Shown here: piece by piece, positions 1-8,017 of the stretch
Layout: the number at the start of each line of letters is the position of its first letter
Numbering within the stretch: position 1 is the stretch's first letter
DNA from: Lachnospiraceae bacterium AD3010
GTDB lineage: Bacteria; Bacillota; Clostridia; Lachnospirales; Lachnospiraceae
Length of the DNA stretch: 64,000 nucleotides
Direction: 5' to 3'
Assembly (NCBI GenBank): GCA_000622025.1
Contig: JHWU01000011.1
Location: 62,001-126,000 of the forward strand
Notes under the pieces: model-generated
Seen by the model: only the letters and a program-made list of their open reading frames with translations
Database searches by the model: none
What the model was told of the DNA's origin: nothing
Translations under genes and position numbers: made by a program

Positions 1-650
1 GTCCAGCTGTATTTGACCGGCAGCCTGTGTATCAGATACACAACAAGGCAGGCGAGAGCCAGCGCAAGGATCATGACCCTCATGGTCTGGTTTCCCATTA
101 TCCCGTCCACGACGGATTTCAGCTCCTTCGAAAGCGCTTCAATATCCATATCCTGCAGCGCGGAGCCGTTGGTCTTCACATAGGAAACGGAATAGTAAAC
201 AACCACTCCGCAGGCTATGGGTATCGCGGAAAAAACGGATCCCGTGAGTCCGAAGACCAGTGGAACGATATACGGCATTCCCAGAGTGCACAGAATAGGA
301 GTGATGAGCACCGCTATACCGTCCTTCGGAGCAAAATGGAAGTAAAGAAGAAACATCACGATAAAGAGCAGAAAGATGATCAGCGCACAGATCACCGAAA
401 GCCTGTATAAATGCAGTACTATAAAAATACCTGAAAACAGTACTATTGCATTAACAGGCAGGAATGCATTGACCAGAGAAGCGCCCAGCACTATCATGCC
501 GTTATCCAGCTTCTCCATGTATCCGATGTTACGGTTTATGATCGTATATGTTATTAACGCCAGAATAAACTTCAGTACCGGAATGATGTAAACATCAAAC
601 CTTCCGTAAAGGCCCTTCAGGCGTTCCCTGAACTGCAGTATCTCCTTCAT
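1..650 (-). CDS. Multi-pass membrane protein, partial (3' end outside window)
   Basis: The frame stays open from an ATG at 650 to the left edge, giving about 216 residues. About six hydrophobic helices are visible, the first near residues 22-40, with short charged turns such as HFAPKDG between them. The start overlaps the stop of the upstream gene in an ATGA arrangement, so translation is probably coupled. No family signature is recognised. It sits last in the mbl-flagellar-recD2-comFC-yvyF run, so it may be a passenger of that transcript. The C-terminus lies outside the window. Confidence 0.75.
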   Translation of the reverse strand, partial: MKEILQFRERLKGLYGRFDVYIIPVLKFILALITYTIINRNIGYMEKLDNGMIVLGASLVNAFLPVNAIVLFSGIFIVLHLYRLSVICALIIFLLFIVMFLLYFHFAPKDGIAVLITPILCTLGMPYIVPLVFGLTGSVFSAIPIACGVVVYYSVSYVKTNGSALQDMDIEALSKELKSVVDGIMGNQTMRVMILALALACLVVYLIHRLPVKYSW

Positions 651-1036
651 TTCTTTTCATACATCATACTCAGGCGTTTCAATGCCTTCTGATAAGTCCT
701 CGTACTCTTCCTGGCCTTTGTGTATCGGTATGAATAAACAACAAAGGACACAAGAACATAGACTATGAGAACAATGATGTATCTTCGCAGTATCTCCTTT
801 CCGAAGGCGACAAAATCCATCCTGTAAAACTCCGAAAGGAAGGATTCCATGCCGCAGAAGATATTGACCCCCGTAACAATGGCAAAAGCAATAGTTATGT
901 AAACTGCAGAAAGTATCATATGCAGTCCCACGTAATCACTTCTGAAAAATTCACATACGGGTATGGTCTTCTTTCCTTCATTCTCCTCAAATGAAGCCAT
1001 CCGCGTCATAAGCTTCAGCCGCTCTTCGTCTACCAT
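647..1036 (-). CDS. Small membrane protein, two predicted helices
   Basis: A 129-residue protein. The N-terminal 30 residues are charged and probably cytoplasmic. Hydrophobic segments follow near residues 38-60 (MILSAVYITIAFAIVTGV) and 88-104 (YIIVLIVYVLVSFVVYS), and the tail is basic and rich in Lys and Arg. It begins 10 bases after the yvyF stop and overlaps the next membrane gene by 4 bases, so the two probably form a pair. Function unknown; no catalytic motif is visible. Confidence 0.75.
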   Translation of the reverse strand: MVDEERLKLMTRMASFEENEGKKTIPVCEFFRSDYVGLHMILSAVYITIAFAIVTGVNIFCGMESFLSEFYRMDFVAFGKEILRRYIIVLIVYVLVSFVVYSYRYTKARKSTRTYQKALKRLSMMYEKK

Positions 1037-1046
1037 ATTTTTATCT

Positions 1047-1457
1047 TTACCTGCCTCCCAGGAATCTCATCTTGTTTCCTGTGGACTCAATCTTCTTGAC
1101 GGGCTGGGGAGCATCCGGCTTCTTTATAGCCTCTGTAAATCCTCTGGTAACCTCAGCCTTGCACTTGTCGCAGAATCTGCCGGACATGATGGGCTCTCCG
1201 CACTTTTCACATCTCAGATCCGATCCCTCGGTGGTAGTAAAGGTAAGACGCTCATCCTTAAGCCACTGGCGGATCTGGCCGACCTCAACCTCACATTCCT
1301 CAGCTGTAACAGCCACCGATACCCCCGGGTGTTCCTCGATATACTGCTTTACCTTCTGAAAATCCTCCTCGGATTTCTCCACACACTGGGGACAAAATAC
1401 CGGTCCGGCTACATAATTGAACATTCTGCCGCACTTTTTACAATTTCTTACATCCAT
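1047..1457 (-). CDS. yvyF: YvyF-like zinc-ribbon flagellar-operon protein
   Basis: A 136-residue protein with two zinc-ribbon-like Cys pairs: CKKCGRMF and CPQC near the N-terminus, then CEKCGEP and CDKC near residues 85-105. A helical middle (EEDFQKVKQYIEEHPGVSV) lies between them and resembles a small MerR/anti-sigma-like helix. This is the layout of the YvyF (TIGR03826) family, which lies after comFC in Bacillus. Here it also follows comFC. I chose the ATG at 1457 because AAGGAGA lies just upstream; a longer frame to 1556 has no site and overlaps comFC. Known members are regulated with flagellar and competence genes, but their biochemical role is not settled. Confidence 0.8.
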   Translation of the reverse strand: MDVRNCKKCGRMFNYVAGPVFCPQCVEKSEEDFQKVKQYIEEHPGVSVAVTAEECEVEVGQIRQWLKDERLTFTTTEGSDLRCEKCGEPIMSGRFCDKCKAEVTRGFTEAIKKPDAPQPVKKIESTGNKMRFLGGR

Positions 1458-1521
1458 TCCTATAGTATCTCCTTTTCCCTCATATTCCCGGCTAAACGCC
1501 GGACATCTTCCTGTGTTCCGC

Positions 1522-2238
1522 TCAAAGTGCAGAACCCGAACACAGAGTGACGACATAAACCGAAGACACGCCTGCCTTCTTCAAAAGCTCCGCCATTTCA
1601 TCCACGGTGCTTCCTGTTGTGTATATGTCATCAATGATTATAACTCTGCATAATTTTACATCATTTCCGGTCAACTTGAAAGCCCTTTTCAAATTTTTCC
1701 GTCGTTCTTCGCGGCTTAATCCCTTCTGTGGTCTGGTGTCCGCGATTCTTTTTATCAGATTTTTCTCGACCGGAAGCCCCATAAGGATCCCCAGCCTTTC
1801 CGCGATAAGCTCCGCCTGGTTAAATCCACGTTTTTTCAGCCTGTTTTTGTGTATGGGCACCGGTATCAGCGCTTCCGCCCCGAATGAGCGGATCTCCCTT
1901 CCCAGATACCGGTATATGCTGTCTGCAAAAAAGTACGCATATTCCTGTCTCCCACCGTACTTAAAGCGGAAGACCGCATCCTTTAGTGCATCATTATATA
2001 CAAAAGCCGATACTGCCCTGTCAAAGGAATGATTTACCCCGCTGCAGTCGCTGCAGTATTCGCCCCTCTCACTTGCAAGGCTCTTTCCGCACTTTCTGCA
2101 TCTTGGCTCGCGTACAAAAACCGTTTTCCTCTCGCAGTCATCACAGATAAGCTTTCCCCCGAAGGGAAGGACCTCATCACATACGGGACAGTGTCTCGGA
2201 AATACCATGTCCAGTAAATAATCAGCTATTTTCGTCAT
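1522..2238 (-). CDS. comFC: ComF family phosphoribosyltransferase-like protein
   Basis: About 238 residues. The N-terminal zinc finger has CPVC, CDDC, CRKC and CSDC pairs (about residues 15-70). A phosphoribosyltransferase fold follows, with the PRPP-binding-like motif VIIIDDIYTTGST near residues 195-207 and the ComF signature HKNRLKKRGFNQAELIA near residue 130. In naturally competent relatives ComFC acts with ComFA in DNA uptake; in others the role is uncertain. The ATG at 2238 was chosen over an upstream TTG because GGGAG lies about 10 bases before it. It overlaps the end of recD2 by 17 bases and is followed by yvyF, the Bacillus order. Confidence 0.88.
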   Translation of the reverse strand: MTKIADYLLDMVFPRHCPVCDEVLPFGGKLICDDCERKTVFVREPRCRKCGKSLASERGEYCSDCSGVNHSFDRAVSAFVYNDALKDAVFRFKYGGRQEYAYFFADSIYRYLGREIRSFGAEALIPVPIHKNRLKKRGFNQAELIAERLGILMGLPVEKNLIKRIADTRPQKGLSREERRKNLKRAFKLTGNDVKLCRVIIIDDIYTTGSTVDEMAELLKKAGVSSVYVVTLCSGSAL

Positions 2239-4447
2239 ACCACAGTATCTCCCGGTCAAGCCCTGTATATCTCTCTATTTTCCGGACATTTTCCGCCATC
2301 CTTAAAAGCATTTCTTTCCTTCCTATTATCACCACACACCTTTTTGCCCTTGTTATCCCGGTATAAAGAAGATTTCTGCTCATAAGTATGTCCGGGCCGT
2401 TAAAGACAGGCATTACAACAGCCGGGTATTCGCTTCCCTGTGATTTATGTATGGTGACAGCGTAGCTAAGCTCCAGCTCCGGCAGGTCCTTAAAAGAATA
2501 CTGCGCTCTTCTGTTATCCTCGAATCTGACGGTAAGGGAATTATCTCCCCTGTTTATTTCCTCGATGATACCCAGGTCACCGTTAAATACACCTGTCCCG
2601 CTTTTCTTAAGCACCTTCCCGGGAATATCCATTACCCAGGCCATCTGATAATTATTCCTGTTCTGCATGACCCTGTCACCCTCACGCAGAACAAATTCAC
2701 CGCGGTTCAGCTCCGCCTTCCCCTTTGCCGGGGGATTGACGGCATTCTGAAGCACACGGTTCAGATTCTCAACCCCCATCACTCCCTTCCTCATAGGTGT
2801 CAGAACCTGTATTTCCGAGGATGATGCCTCAACGTAGGGCGGCAGCTTCTTCGTAACGAGATAGATCACACCTTCTGTTATCTCTCCCGCATCGCTCCTG
2901 TTTAAGAAAAAGAAATCCCTGCTCTTATTGTCGAGCTTCATATCCCTGCCCGAAAGAAGGGCGTGGGCATTCATCACTATGTCACTTTCCTCCGCCTGGC
3001 GGAAGATCTTATTTAAGGCTATGCTTTTGAATTTCCCTGTGGAAAGGATGTCCTTTAACACGCTTCCGGGTCCCACACTCGGAAGCTGGTTTTCATCTCC
3101 CACCATTATGAGCCTGGTCCCTACGGGGATCGCACAAAGAAGTGCCTTAAAGAGGAGGATATCCACCATAGACATCTCATCCACTATGACAACATCGGTT
3201 TCCAGAGGATTATCCGGGCCACGTCCGAAGGCCTGCCTTTCGCCGCTCTCATCGCCGTTTCCTCCGGCAACCTCCAAAAGCCTGTGAATGGTCTTTGCCT
3301 CCATTCCCGTGGCCTCAGACAGCCTTTTTGCGGCCCTGCCTGTAGGCGCAGCAAGGCACACGTGCTTTCCGACAGAAAGGAGATACCTGAGAAGTATCTT
3401 TATGGTTGTGGTCTTTCCCGTACCCGGTCCGCCTGTCATTATAAAAAGACCGTTTTCCAATGCAGAAATGACCGCTTCCCTCTGATCAGTATCCAGGGTC
3501 AGGGAATATCTCTCCTCTGTCCTTTCGATGTCGGAGACCAGCCTTTCCCGGTCAATATCATATTTGATATCAAGGCTTATGAGCATTGCCGCACACTGCT
3601 TTTCTGCCCGGTAAAGATTCCGGAGATACACCCTTGTTTCTCCGTCCCGCTGCTTGATCTCCGCTTTCCGCATCTCCTGCAGACCGGAGATCTCATCCCT
3701 TATCTCATTTTCCGGAAGACTCAGTACATCCGAGGCTTCTCTTAAAAGCCTGTCCAGAGGAAGATAGGTATTTCCCTCACCGGCCGACAGGCTGAGTGCA
3801 TATAGTATACCCGCTCTTATCCTGTATTCCGAATGTCTTTCTATTCCGGAGCGTTCCGCTATCTCATCAGCCGTTTTGAAGCCTATCCCGGAAATATCCT
3901 CGCAGAGCCTGTAGGGGTTTTCCGATATGATCTCATAGAGCTTTTCACCGTATCTTTCATAAATCCTTAAGGAAAGAAGATTACTGATGCCGTACTGCTG
4001 CAAAAACATCACGGCCCTTCTCATTCCTGCGATCTCTTCAAAGCTCTCCGAGATCTCCACAGCCTTCCTTAAAGAGATGCCCTTAACCTCCGCAAGCCTC
4101 TCCGGTTCACGGCTCATTATCCCAAAGGTGTCATCTCCGAATCTCTCAACTATCCTCCCGGCCAGAGCCGGACCTATCCCCCTCACTATACGGGATGAAA
4201 GAAAGCGGAGAATGGACTCCTTATTATCCGGCTCCTGTACTGTGATCCTCTCCGCCTCCAGCTGTTCACCGTAACCTGAATGGAAGGTGATATCCCCCTC
4301 TGCGGTTATAAGCTCTCCCTCTCCTGCCATGCTTAAAAGACCAACGACGGTAATATCTCCGTCGTCGGTCGAAAGCTTCATAACCGTATAACCGTTATCC
4401 GGGTTTCTGAAAATGATCCGGTCTATGTATCCCTTTACCGTTATCAA
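2222..4447 (-). CDS. recD2: RecD2-type 5'-3' DNA helicase
   Basis: A 741-residue superfamily 1B helicase. The N-terminal OB/HhH region contains the helix-hairpin-helix runs SRIVRGIGPALAGRI and LAEVKGISLRKA. Walker A is GGPGTGKTTT near residue 338, Walker B is VIVDEMSMVD, and GDENQLPSVGPG is motif III. The C-terminal UvrD-like part shows AVTIHKSQGSEYP and TGITRAKRC. The length fits RecD2, which works without RecBC in replication-fork and recombination repair. The start is a TTG overlapping the flgJ stop (TTGA); no good site precedes it, so translation is probably coupled. Confidence 0.93.
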   Translation of the reverse strand: MITVKGYIDRIIFRNPDNGYTVMKLSTDDGDITVVGLLSMAGEGELITAEGDITFHSGYGEQLEAERITVQEPDNKESILRFLSSRIVRGIGPALAGRIVERFGDDTFGIMSREPERLAEVKGISLRKAVEISESFEEIAGMRRAVMFLQQYGISNLLSLRIYERYGEKLYEIISENPYRLCEDISGIGFKTADEIAERSGIERHSEYRIRAGILYALSLSAGEGNTYLPLDRLLREASDVLSLPENEIRDEISGLQEMRKAEIKQRDGETRVYLRNLYRAEKQCAAMLISLDIKYDIDRERLVSDIERTEERYSLTLDTDQREAVISALENGLFIMTGGPGTGKTTTIKILLRYLLSVGKHVCLAAPTGRAAKRLSEATGMEAKTIHRLLEVAGGNGDESGERQAFGRGPDNPLETDVVIVDEMSMVDILLFKALLCAIPVGTRLIMVGDENQLPSVGPGSVLKDILSTGKFKSIALNKIFRQAEESDIVMNAHALLSGRDMKLDNKSRDFFFLNRSDAGEITEGVIYLVTKKLPPYVEASSSEIQVLTPMRKGVMGVENLNRVLQNAVNPPAKGKAELNRGEFVLREGDRVMQNRNNYQMAWVMDIPGKVLKKSGTGVFNGDLGIIEEINRGDNSLTVRFEDNRRAQYSFKDLPELELSYAVTIHKSQGSEYPAVVMPVFNGPDILMSRNLLYTGITRAKRCVVIIGRKEMLLRMAENVRKIERYTGLDREILWYDENS

Positions 4448-5070
4448 GATGTGCCGTTCTCTGTGTACTTATCGTTTACCGCAGCTCCTGCCGCTTCTAC
4501 CCCTGTCGTTCCTGCCGCTTCTACCCCTGTCATACCTGCCGCTTCTTCCCCTGTCGTTCCTGCCGCTTCTACCCCTGTCGTTCCTGCTGCTTCTTCCCCT
4601 GTCATACCTGCCGCTTCTTCCCCTGTCATCCTGAGCGTCAGCGAAGGATCTTCCTCCTGCGGGTCACTGCTTTCCCCTGCTTCCTTCTCTGCCTTCTTCT
4701 GAAGGGCCTCTTCTATGGTAACTCCCTGAGACTTCTTCATCTGCTCATAGAGCTCCTTCGCAAGCCCGACCTGACCTGTTTTCGAGGCCGATGACGCCAT
4801 CTCCTTTGTATATAGATCCAGGTTTCTGTCCTTCATGGCGCTGATATAGGTGGATGCGCTGTCATCATCGGAAAGGAGGGTGGTGCTCTTCATCGCTGTC
4901 TTAAAGATCTGCTCCACAAAGTATTCCTCAAACTGCTTGCAGGCATCCATGAGCTCCTCATCGGAGGCCTTCGACAGATCCTTTTTGGCTATGGCGGAAT
5001 CCTCCGCATTTTTCATGGCGTTTGTCGCCAGCTCAGACGCATAGTCCGTACCAAGAGAAGTCAGATCCAT
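4444..5070 (-). CDS. flgJ: FlgJ-like flagellar rod-binding protein with repetitive tail
   Basis: A 208-residue protein. Residues 35-115 match the rod-binding (FlgJ N-terminal) domain: CKQFEEYFVEQIFKTAMKST and YTKEMASSASKTGQVGLAKELYEQM. There is no muramidase domain, as is common in Clostridia. It would help assemble the rod together with FlgF and FlgG, encoded just upstream. From about residue 135 the protein degenerates into an 8-residue repeat of the type EAAG(M/T)TG(E/V), which follows a PSLTLRMTG segment that looks like a translated dispersed repeat. The tail is probably disordered and of recent origin. The gene overlaps recD2 by 4 bases. Confidence 0.85.
   Translation of the reverse strand: MDLTSLGTDYASELATNAMKNAEDSAIAKKDLSKASDEELMDACKQFEEYFVEQIFKTAMKSTTLLSDDDSASTYISAMKDRNLDLYTKEMASSASKTGQVGLAKELYEQMKKSQGVTIEEALQKKAEKEAGESSDPQEEDPSLTLRMTGEEAAGMTGEEAAGTTGVEAAGTTGEEAAGMTGVEAAGTTGVEAAGAAVNDKYTENGTS
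4484..4655. repeat. 24-bp tandem repeat plus REP-like segment inside flgJ
   Basis: Five full 24-bp units start at 4501, 4525, 4549, 4573 and 4597, with partial units at each end. The units alternate between CCCTGTCGTTCCTGC and CCCTGTCATACCTGC beginnings. At 4621 the array runs into GTCATCCTGAGCG, then a few bases, then AGCGAAGGATCT, which resembles a dispersed repeat often met in bacterial genomes. All units keep the reading frame, so the array lengthens the FlgJ tail by 8 residues per unit. Confidence 0.9.
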
Positions 5071-5104
5071 AAGTTTCTCCCTGTTTCCGCTTCAGCTCAG
5101 TTCA

Positions 5105-5938
5105 TCAGCTCTTCAGCTGGTTGGCTAGCTGCATCATATCATCTGTGGTAGTGATGACCTTGGAATTCGATTCATAGGCTCTCTGTGCTATTATCAGATT
5201 AACCATTTCCTCAGCTATCTGAACATTCGAGCCTTCAAGATAACCCTGTACGATATCGGACTTTGTGACATTGGGGTTCGTTGCCTCATTCATTGCCACA
5301 CCTGAGGCTGCGCTTACGGAGTACAGGCTGTCTCCGATCTTGTCAAGTCCCTTGGGGTTCTGGAACTGCCACACTCCTATAGTGAAATTATTGGGAAGGG
5401 GCTCCAGATTTCCGTCATCATCCGGATACATAAGGGTTCCGTCAGTATCTATCTTTATCTTATCCGCGATATAGTTTCCGGGAAGTGTCAGCACCTGCCC
5501 GTTTGAGCCAAGAACACGAAGTCCGCTGGTTGTGGTAAGGGTAAGGGAGTTTCCTTCATTAAGGGCAAATACGAAATCTCCGTTCCTTGTATAATAGGTA
5601 TTGCCGTCTTCACCCTGTATGCCGAAAAAGCCGGTCCCCTGATTATTACTGAGTGCCACTGCCGTGGGATTCTCCGATTCAAGCAGAGAGCCCTGCCCGA
5701 ATTCCGAGGTAATGGATGCATTTCTTACACCCAGTCCCACCTGGGCACCTATGGGCTTATTTACGCCGTTGGCGGTTGTGGTTCTGGTCTGTATTGTCTG
5801 ATACAGGAGGGATTTAAACTCGTTTACCTCCATCTTGTAGCCTGTCGTGTTTACGTTTGCCAGGTTATTGGCTATCGTATCAACATTATTCTGCTGTGCG
5901 ATCATTCCGGTGGCTGCTGACCATAAAGAACGTACCAT
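5105..5938 (-). CDS. flgG: Flagellar basal-body distal rod protein FlgG
   Basis: A 277-residue protein with the conserved rod N-terminus (LWSAATGMIAQQNNVDTIA, then NNLANVNTTGYK) and C-terminus (EGSNVQIAEEMVNLIIAQRA, then YESNSKVITTTDDM). The two ends form the coiled-coil that packs in the axial structure. FlgG builds the distal rod joining the basal body to the hook. It follows flgF by 18 bases and precedes the flgJ-like gene, so rod parts are made from one transcript. It corresponds to FlhP in the Bacillus mbl-flhO-flhP cluster. Confidence 0.95.
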   Translation of the reverse strand: MVRSLWSAATGMIAQQNNVDTIANNLANVNTTGYKMEVNEFKSLLYQTIQTRTTTANGVNKPIGAQVGLGVRNASITSEFGQGSLLESENPTAVALSNNQGTGFFGIQGEDGNTYYTRNGDFVFALNEGNSLTLTTTSGLRVLGSNGQVLTLPGNYIADKIKIDTDGTLMYPDDDGNLEPLPNNFTIGVWQFQNPKGLDKIGDSLYSVSAASGVAMNEATNPNVTKSDIVQGYLEGSNVQIAEEMVNLIIAQRAYESNSKVITTTDDMMQLANQLKS

Positions 5939-5956
5939 AAAAATTACCTCCTTACA

Positions 5957-6733
5957 TTAACCGGGTCTTCCGAGATCATTGGCTGCTATCTGCAATGTTT
6001 TGTCTATCGTCGTGATAACCTTCTGATTGGATTCGTACTGTCTCTGAATGGCGATCATATTCACCATTTCCTCTACGGTATTTACATTGGACTGCTCCAG
6101 ATACCCAGAAAGGATCCTGGCATCCGATGCCTGCTCCTGCGCTCCGGGAACTGTCTGCCACAGATTTTCCCCGTAGTGCTCCAGGAAGTTATAATCCACA
6201 AAATCGCTGGTCCCGATCGTGGCTACGAGTTCGTCATCCTGATAGATCTCCCCCATGGTATTTATGGAGGCCGACATATTGGGATCGAGCCTTATATGGG
6301 TACCTATATCGCTGAGAACGTAATCTCCGTCCTTTGTCACCAGATCTCCCAGCTGATTGACGGTAAAGGAGCCGTCCCTCGTGTACTTCGTGGAGGTGAA
6401 GCCCTCCTTATCCGTAAACTCTATCCTGAAAAAACCTGCGCCGCTAAGAGCCAGATCAAAGGTATTGTCGGTTTCATGCAGGGAGCCCTCGTCCCAGTTG
6501 GTATAGTTCTCACCTATCCTGACGCCGGGATTCGTGGCACCCATGCGTTTTGTCAGATAGTATTCGGACTTGTCCTTTATCTCATACTTCAGGATATCTC
6601 CGAAGGCCTGGCTTGTGGCACCCTCCTTCTTAAAGCCCGTGGTGTCCACATTGGCAAGGTTATTTGCCAGGGTGTCCATACGGTTCTGTTCATTTATCAT
6701 TCCCGTGTATGCGGTATATAGACCCTTTACCAA
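5957..6733 (-). CDS. flgF: Flagellar basal-body rod protein FlgF (FlhO-like)
   Basis: A 258-residue paralogue of FlgG. The N-terminus is GLYTAYTGMINEQNRMDTLA followed by NNLANVDTTGFKKE. The C-terminus is LEQSNVNTVEEMVNMIAIQR followed by QYESNQKVITTIDKTLQIA. It is probably a proximal rod component secreted by the flagellar export apparatus; there is no signal peptide. Position immediately after mbl and before flgG matches flhO of Bacillus. The flgF/flgG naming rests on order and mild divergence, because the two families are hard to separate by eye. Confidence 0.9.
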   Translation of the reverse strand: MVKGLYTAYTGMINEQNRMDTLANNLANVDTTGFKKEGATSQAFGDILKYEIKDKSEYYLTKRMGATNPGVRIGENYTNWDEGSLHETDNTFDLALSGAGFFRIEFTDKEGFTSTKYTRDGSFTVNQLGDLVTKDGDYVLSDIGTHIRLDPNMSASINTMGEIYQDDELVATIGTSDFVDYNFLEHYGENLWQTVPGAQEQASDARILSGYLEQSNVNTVEEMVNMIAIQRQYESNQKVITTIDKTLQIAANDLGRPG

Positions 6734-6784
6734 TTGGCGTTTCCTTTCCGCTCTGCCGTATCATTTCAAAGATACTTACGTTCC

Positions 6785-7780
6785 TCAGAGCTCTTTCCGG
6801 TATCCCGCAAGGAATTCCACATATCTTCCCGTCCCTACGGCAACTGCCGTCATGGGATCCTCTGCGGTCATGGTCGTAATGCCTGTCCTGTCAGCTATAA
6901 GCTCCTCCAGTCCGCGAAGCAGGCTTCCTCCACCCGTGAGGACTATTCCTCTGTCTGCAATGTCCGCAGCAAGCTCCGGAGGGGTCTTTTCCAATACTCC
7001 ATGTATCGCTTCCACTATCTGGGACGTGGTCTCCCTGAGTGCCTCCTCGGTTTCCTCGCTGCTTACCTCCACTGTCTTCGGAAGTCCTGTAACAAGGTCA
7101 CGTCCTCTGACGCTCATGCTGTCATTGTCCGGCATATTGAAAGCGGTTCCTATCTTTATCTTCAGATCCTCGGCGGTCCTTTCACCGATAAGGAGCTTAT
7201 GCTTCTTTCTCATATAGCGGACTATGGCTTCATCAAAATCATCTCCCGCTATCTTTATGGAGGTGGATACCACCGTTCCTCCGAGGGAGATCACTGCGAT
7301 ATCCGTGGTTCCGCCGCCTATATCAACTATCATATTCCCGCAGGGCTTTGATATATCTATACCTGCCCCGATGGCTGCGGCTATGGGCTCTTCTATGATG
7401 GAAACCTCCCTGGCGCCCGCCTGGTAAGCGGCATCCTCAACCGCCTTCTGTTCCACCTCAGTAACCCCGCTGGGAACACATACACTTATCCTCGGCTTTC
7501 TGAAGGTCTTTTTCCCGACCGCCTTCTGGATAAAGTATTTCAGCATCTTCTCCGTAACCGTATAGTCCGATATAACGCCCTGTCTCAGGGGCCTTACCGC
7601 TACTATATTTCCCGGCGTACGTCCCAGCATCAGTCTGGCATCTTCTCCGATTGCCTTTATCTTATTCGTATCCCGGTCAAATGCCACCACCGAGGGCTCC
7701 TTTAATACCACGCCCTTTCCTCTGATATATACCAGTATGCTGGCTGTTCCGAGATCAATCCCTATGTCTGTTGCGACCAT
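6785..7780 (-). CDS. mbl: MreB/Mbl rod-shape actin homologue
   Basis: A 331-residue actin-fold protein. The phosphate 1 motif is DIGIDLGTASILVY at the N-terminus, phosphate 2 is MIVDIGGGTTDIAVISLGG, and the adenosine motif is GIVLTGGGSLLRGLEEL near the C-terminus. It polymerises under the membrane to guide cell-wall synthesis. Synteny with flgF and flgG points to the Mbl paralogue. The ATG at 7780 follows AAAGGGG at good spacing. A sigma-A promoter lies about 65 bases upstream, so this gene leads the flagellar rod transcript. Confidence 0.93.
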   Translation of the reverse strand: MVATDIGIDLGTASILVYIRGKGVVLKEPSVVAFDRDTNKIKAIGEDARLMLGRTPGNIVAVRPLRQGVISDYTVTEKMLKYFIQKAVGKKTFRKPRISVCVPSGVTEVEQKAVEDAAYQAGAREVSIIEEPIAAAIGAGIDISKPCGNMIVDIGGGTTDIAVISLGGTVVSTSIKIAGDDFDEAIVRYMRKKHKLLIGERTAEDLKIKIGTAFNMPDNDSMSVRGRDLVTGLPKTVEVSSEETEEALRETTSQIVEAIHGVLEKTPPELAADIADRGIVLTGGGSLLRGLEELIADRTGITTMTAEDPMTAVAVGTGRYVEFLAGYRKEL

Positions 7781-7843
7781 TTTCGTTCCCCTTTCAGTCT
7801 TCACAGGAGACTATGTTCTGTTTTAACACACTATAACAGAATA

Positions 7844-7871
7844 ATTATACCCGAAAATGATGCGTTGACAA
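7844..7871 (-). promoter_or_regulatory. Sigma-A type promoter of the mbl operon
   Basis: On the minus strand, TTGTCA (7871-7866) and a perfect TATAAT (7849-7844) are separated by 16 bases. The mbl start codon lies about 65 bases downstream. No other promoter-like sequence of this quality is seen in the gap. Confidence 0.8.
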
Positions 7872-7911
7872 TATCCGAATGATTAAAAAAGAAAGAAAGC
7901 CACACTTGAAA

Positions 7912-7934
7912 AGCCTCCGCCCGTGGCGGTTAAG
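7912..7934 (-). terminator. Possible uvrA terminator
   Basis: CCGCC at 7917-7921 pairs with GGCGG at 7925-7929 around a 3-base loop, with weaker flanking pairs. On the minus strand it is followed by GCTTTT. It lies about 85 bases after the uvrA stop. The T-run is short, so the call is tentative. Confidence 0.45.
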
Positions 7935-8017
7935 CATCCATGCATGACTTAAAATTAATTCCTTTGAATGATTATCGGCAGTATTCCGGATAAACTTTAC
8001 CCTGTTTTACTATTTTT

